Of a stretch of 7,978 bases of DNA, positions 6,506-7,978 are shown piece after piece. Each line of letters opens with the position of its first letter. The stretch's first letter is position 1. Below the pieces are notes generated by a model. That model was not told where the DNA came from, did not search any database, and was given only the letters and a program-made list of their open reading frames with translations. The position numbers and the translations under genes are program-made. The DNA comes from an uncultured Pseudoflavonifractor sp. GTDB taxonomy: Bacteria > Bacillota > Clostridia > Oscillospirales > Oscillospiraceae. The stretch is taken from contig CANDEE010000067.1 in the NCBI GenBank assembly GCA_947383685.1, positions 1 through 7,978 of the forward strand, given 5' to 3'.

Positions 6506-6522
6506 TACAGGCAAAGCCTGTA
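6506..6522. repeat. Perfect 7-bp hairpin just upstream of the rpsH ribosome binding site
   Basis: TACAGGC and GCCTGTA pair perfectly around an AAA loop (TTT on the operon strand). The stem ends about eight bases before the AAGGAGG of rpsH in the direction of transcription. It could influence ribosome access to rpsH or mark the end of the inserted element. A neighbouring stem, TCGGAG (6537-6542) with CTCCGA (6552-6557), lies just upstream on the transcript. Confidence 0.6.
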
Positions 6523-6593
6523 TCAGCGGTAAGGTATCGGAGGTAGGCACTCTCCGACCTGTTGAACCGCTGTTGGAACCTGTTTTTGAGCAC

Positions 6594-6613
6594 GGTGATC
6601 CAAGGGATCCACC
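6594..6613. repeat. Hairpin inside the rpsN-rpsH insert
   Basis: GGTGATCC (6594-6601) and GGATCCACC (6605-6613) can pair over eight base pairs with one bulged C and an AAG loop. It lies in the middle of the insert and has no flanking U-run. Confidence 0.55.
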
Positions 6614-6647
6614 CGTCGGATTGGTGAGGAAAGTGGTTCCTAGCAAA

Positions 6648-6690
6648 GAATGAGGGCGAAGCTGTACTTTTGTACTGCAAGCCGACATTC
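6648..6690. repeat. Imperfect long inverted repeat (hairpin) next to the rpsN stop
   Basis: On the plus strand the arms pair as GAATG/CATTC, then GGC/GCC, GC/GC and GTAC/GTAC, separated by small internal loops and closed by a TTTT loop (AAAA on the operon strand). The near-symmetric arrangement over 43 bases is unlikely to be casual and looks like one end module of a repeat element. No T-run follows on either strand, so it does not look like an intrinsic terminator. Confidence 0.65.
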
Positions 6691-6711
6691 TGCGGCCAGG
6701 GACCGCTTAAC

Positions 6712-6897
6712 TTACCAAGACGACTTTTTCACCCCGGGAATCTGACCTTTATAAGCCAGCTCGCGGAAGCAGATACGGCAGATGCCGTAGTCCCGCAGAT
6801 AGGCGTGGGGCCGGCCGCAGAGCTTGCAGCGGTTATAGCGGCGGCTGGAGAACTTGGGAGTCCTCTGCTGCTTGAGGATCATAGACTTTTTCGCCAT
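6712..6897 (-). CDS. rpsN: Small-subunit ribosomal protein uS14, zinc-binding type (S14 type Z)
   Basis: S14 is a late-assembly protein of the 30S head near the A site. This is the short, 61-residue zinc form: Cys24, Cys27, Cys40 and Cys43 form two CxxC pairs (CKLC and CRIC). The zinc-free paralog is longer, roughly 90-100 residues. The end IPGVKKSSW is the family signature. The ATG at 6897 is seven bases behind the GGAGG that overlaps the rplE stop. The stop TAA at 6714-6712 is followed not by rpsH but by a 229-base gap, which is not typical of this junction. Confidence 0.98.
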   Translation of the reverse strand: MAKKSMILKQQRTPKFSSRRYNRCKLCGRPHAYLRDYGICRICFRELAYKGQIPGVKKSSW

Positions 6898-6909
6898 GGT
6901 ATTCCCTCC

Positions 6910-7575
6910 TTACGCCCGGTCCGCGAAGGGCGCGCCGATGAGCGTCAGCAGCTCACGGGCCTCCTCGTCGGTGTTGGCGGTGGTGCAGAGCACAACGTCC
7001 ATGCCCCGGATCTTGTCGATCTTGTCGTACTCAATCTCGGGGAAGATGAGCTGCTCCTTCAAGCCCAGAGCATAGTTGCCCCGGCCGTCAAAGGAGTTGG
7101 GGTTGATGCCCCGGAAGTCACGGACACGGGGCAGGGCCACGTTGAACAGGCGGTCCAGAAACTCCCACATCCGGTCACCCCGGAGGGTAACCTTGGCGCC
7201 GATGGGCATTTCCTCACGGAGCTTGAAGTTTGCCACCGACTTCTTGGCCTTGGTGATGATGGCCTTCTGACCGGTGATCTTTGTCAGGTCGCCCACAACG
7301 GCCTCCAGCACCTTGGAATTCTCCCGGGCCTCGCCGCAGCCGCAGTTGACCACGATCTTGTCCAGGCGGGGAATCTGCATAACGGACTTGTAGCCGAACT
7401 TCTGCATCAGAGCAGGAGCGACTTCGGCCTGATACTTAGCCTTCAAATTGGGCAGCTTCTTGCCATTGTCGGCCTTGGCAGCCTTCTTCTCAGCCTTGGG
7501 GGCGGCGGCCTTCTTGGTCTTGGTCTCCTTGACCTCGGCCTCAGCCTTCACCTCGGGCTCTTTCTTTTCAGCCAT
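6910..7575 (-). CDS. rplE: Large-subunit ribosomal protein uL5 (L5) with a 42-residue Lys/Ala/Glu-rich N-terminal extension
   Basis: L5 binds 5S rRNA in the central protuberance of the 50S subunit and contacts P-site tRNA. The canonical protein starts around residue 44 (LKAKYQAEVAPALMQKFGY) and runs through VMQIPRLDKIVVN, the GDRMWEFLDRLFN segment and the FPEIEYDKIDKIRGMD region to residue 221. Bacterial L5 is usually about 179 residues, so residues 1-42 are extra; they are low-complexity Lys, Ala and Glu. The ATG at 7575 has a strong GGAGGAG seven bases or so upstream, and no ATG occurs before codon 57. A TTG at codon 44 lacks a comparable SD, so the extension appears to be translated. Residues 78-81 read CGCG where many L5 proteins have MGVG. 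The stop TAA is fused to the rpsN SD. Confidence 0.97.
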   Translation of the reverse strand: MAEKKEPEVKAEAEVKETKTKKAAAPKAEKKAAKADNGKKLPNLKAKYQAEVAPALMQKFGYKSVMQIPRLDKIVVNCGCGEARENSKVLEAVVGDLTKITGQKAIITKAKKSVANFKLREEMPIGAKVTLRGDRMWEFLDRLFNVALPRVRDFRGINPNSFDGRGNYALGLKEQLIFPEIEYDKIDKIRGMDVVLCTTANTDEEARELLTLIGAPFADRA

Positions 7576-7592
7576 TCGTAACTCCTCCTCTC

Positions 7593-7910
7593 TTAGATTT
7601 CAGCGCCGCACTTCTTGCAGACGCGGACCCGCTTGCCGTCCTTGCCCATCTTGCTGGCGGGACGGGTGGGCTTGCCGCACTTGGGGCAGACCCGCATAAC
7701 CTTGCAGGCATAAATGGGGGCTTCCTTCTTGATGATGCCACCCTGCTCGCCCTGCTGGCGGGGTTTGGTGTGCCGGGAGACCACATTGACCTTCTCCACG
7801 ATCACCTTGCGGCTTTCAGGCATAGCCGTTAGAACGGCGCCCTTCTTGCCCTTATCCTTGCCGGAGAGGACGATAACCGTATCGCCCTTCTTGATGCTCA
7901 TAGTGTTCAT
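7593..7910 (-). CDS. rplX: Large-subunit ribosomal protein uL24 (L24) with C-terminal zinc ribbon
   Basis: L24 is a 50S assembly-initiating protein that binds 23S rRNA near the exit tunnel. The 105 residues begin with the KOW motif region (KKGDTVIVLSGKDKGKKG, about 7-24), followed by the conserved VNVVSRHTKP stretch (about 41-50). The C-terminus carries two CxxC pairs, C75/C78 and C98/C101, the zinc-ribbon tail found in many Firmicutes L24 proteins. I chose the ATG at 7910 because GGAG lies 6 bases upstream; the next in-frame ATG (codon 4) would leave a spacing of about 15 bases. The gene lies 17 bases after rplN and 17 bases before rplE, as in a standard spc operon. Confidence 0.97.
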   Translation of the reverse strand: MNTMSIKKGDTVIVLSGKDKGKKGAVLTAMPESRKVIVEKVNVVSRHTKPRQQGEQGGIIKKEAPIYACKVMRVCPKCGKPTRPASKMGKDGKRVRVCKKCGAEI

Positions 7911-7927
7911 AATCTACTCCTACCCCC

Positions 7928-7978
7928 TTACAGCACTTCGGGAGCCAGGGACAGGATTTTCATGTAATCCTTGTCGCG
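7928..7978 (-). CDS. rplN: Large-subunit ribosomal protein uL14 (L14), C-terminal end only
   Basis: Only the last 16 codons and the TAA stop are in the window; the rest lies beyond the right edge. The translated tail RDKDYMKILSLAPEVL ends with the LAPEVL signature of bacterial L14. L14 sits on the 50S face that contacts the 30S subunit, where it forms part of the intersubunit bridges with 16S rRNA. It is the normal first gene of the spc operon, directly before rplX, which fits what follows here. The stop is 17 bases before the rplX start. Identification is firm because tail and position agree; nothing can be said about the missing part. Confidence 0.93.
   Translation of the reverse strand, partial: RDKDYMKILSLAPEVL

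Larger units (their letters stand above)
6483..6711. other. Structured 229-base insert between rpsN and rpsH
   Basis: This stretch separates two genes that normally lie within tens of bases of each other. Apart from the rpsH SD at its operon-distal end it holds no convincing gene. It is rich in inverted repeats: an imperfect hairpin of about 43 bases next to rpsN, a stem at 6594-6613, a 6-bp stem at 6537-6557 and a 7-bp stem at 6506-6522. The 6-base arms AGCGGT (6525-6530) and ACCGCT (6702-6707) could pair across almost the whole insert. No U-run follows any stem on the operon strand, so a Rho-independent terminator is not supported. Minus-strand frames are open across it but lack an SD and resemble no family known to me. 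It may be a small mobile repeat or a structured mRNA element; the sequence alone cannot decide. Confidence 0.7.

Noticed and set aside
5661..6653. Plus-strand open frame of 330 codons opposite rplF, rpsH and the insert
   Set aside because: Antisense to L6 and S8, with no SD and no family resemblance; a shadow of codon bias.
6489..6680. Minus-strand 63-codon frame across the rpsN-rpsH insert, ending inside the rpsH SD region
   Set aside because: The start would be TTG without an SD, another frame is also open over the same stretch, and the product has no known family. Its end at the rpsH SD is suggestive of coupling, but the sequence is better explained as structured or repeat DNA.
6670..7581. 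Plus-strand open frame of 303 codons opposite rpsN and rplE
   Set aside because: Antisense to S14 and L5; its leucine-rich tail is the complement of the Lys/Ala/Glu-rich L5 extension. Not a gene.

Overview
The whole window is one co-oriented ribosomal-protein block, read on the minus strand from high to low coordinates: rplN (3' end) - rplX - rplE - rpsN - rpsH - rplF - rplR - rpsE - rpmD - rplO - secY - adk - map - KOW-domain protein - infA - rpmJ - rpsM (5' part). This is the classical spc operon running into the start of the alpha operon. The order adk-map-KOW protein-infA-rpmJ, the zinc-type S14 and L36, the zinc-LID adenylate kinase, strong GGAGG ribosome binding sites and a GC-rich genome point to a Gram-positive Clostridia member, most likely Oscillospiraceae-like (Flavonifractor/Oscillibacter group). 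The family assignment is inference from gene order and protein style, not a database match.

Layout: 7978-6712 carries the L14 tail, L24, L5 and S14. An unusual 229-base gap (6711-6483) follows. From 6482 to 3959 come S8, L6, L18, S5, L30 and L15, packed with gaps of 13 to 17 bases. From 3957 to 878 come SecY, adenylate kinase, methionine aminopeptidase and the KOW protein, which abut or nearly overlap. IF-1 (873-655) is followed by a second unusual gap of 220 bases (654-435), then L36 and S13, which is cut by the window edge. No tRNA, rRNA, CRISPR, insertion sequence or convincing terminator was seen, and no plus-strand gene is credible.

The genes make ribosome parts (13 proteins of both subunits), the initiation factor IF-1, the SecY channel for protein export, the nucleotide-balancing enzyme Adk and the enzyme that trims initiator methionine from new proteins. 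Translation appears tightly coupled: at six junctions the stop codon and the next Shine-Dalgarno form one TAAGGAGG string, and secY and infA start with TTG just behind an SD encoded in the last codons of the preceding gene.

The parts not explained by the conserved genes are the two stem-loop-rich insertions, between rpsN and rpsH and between infA and rpmJ, a 42-residue Lys/Ala/Glu-rich N-terminal extension on L5, and an enlarged outward-facing loop in SecY. I see no previously undescribed gene system. The two structured inserts are the best candidates for something new.
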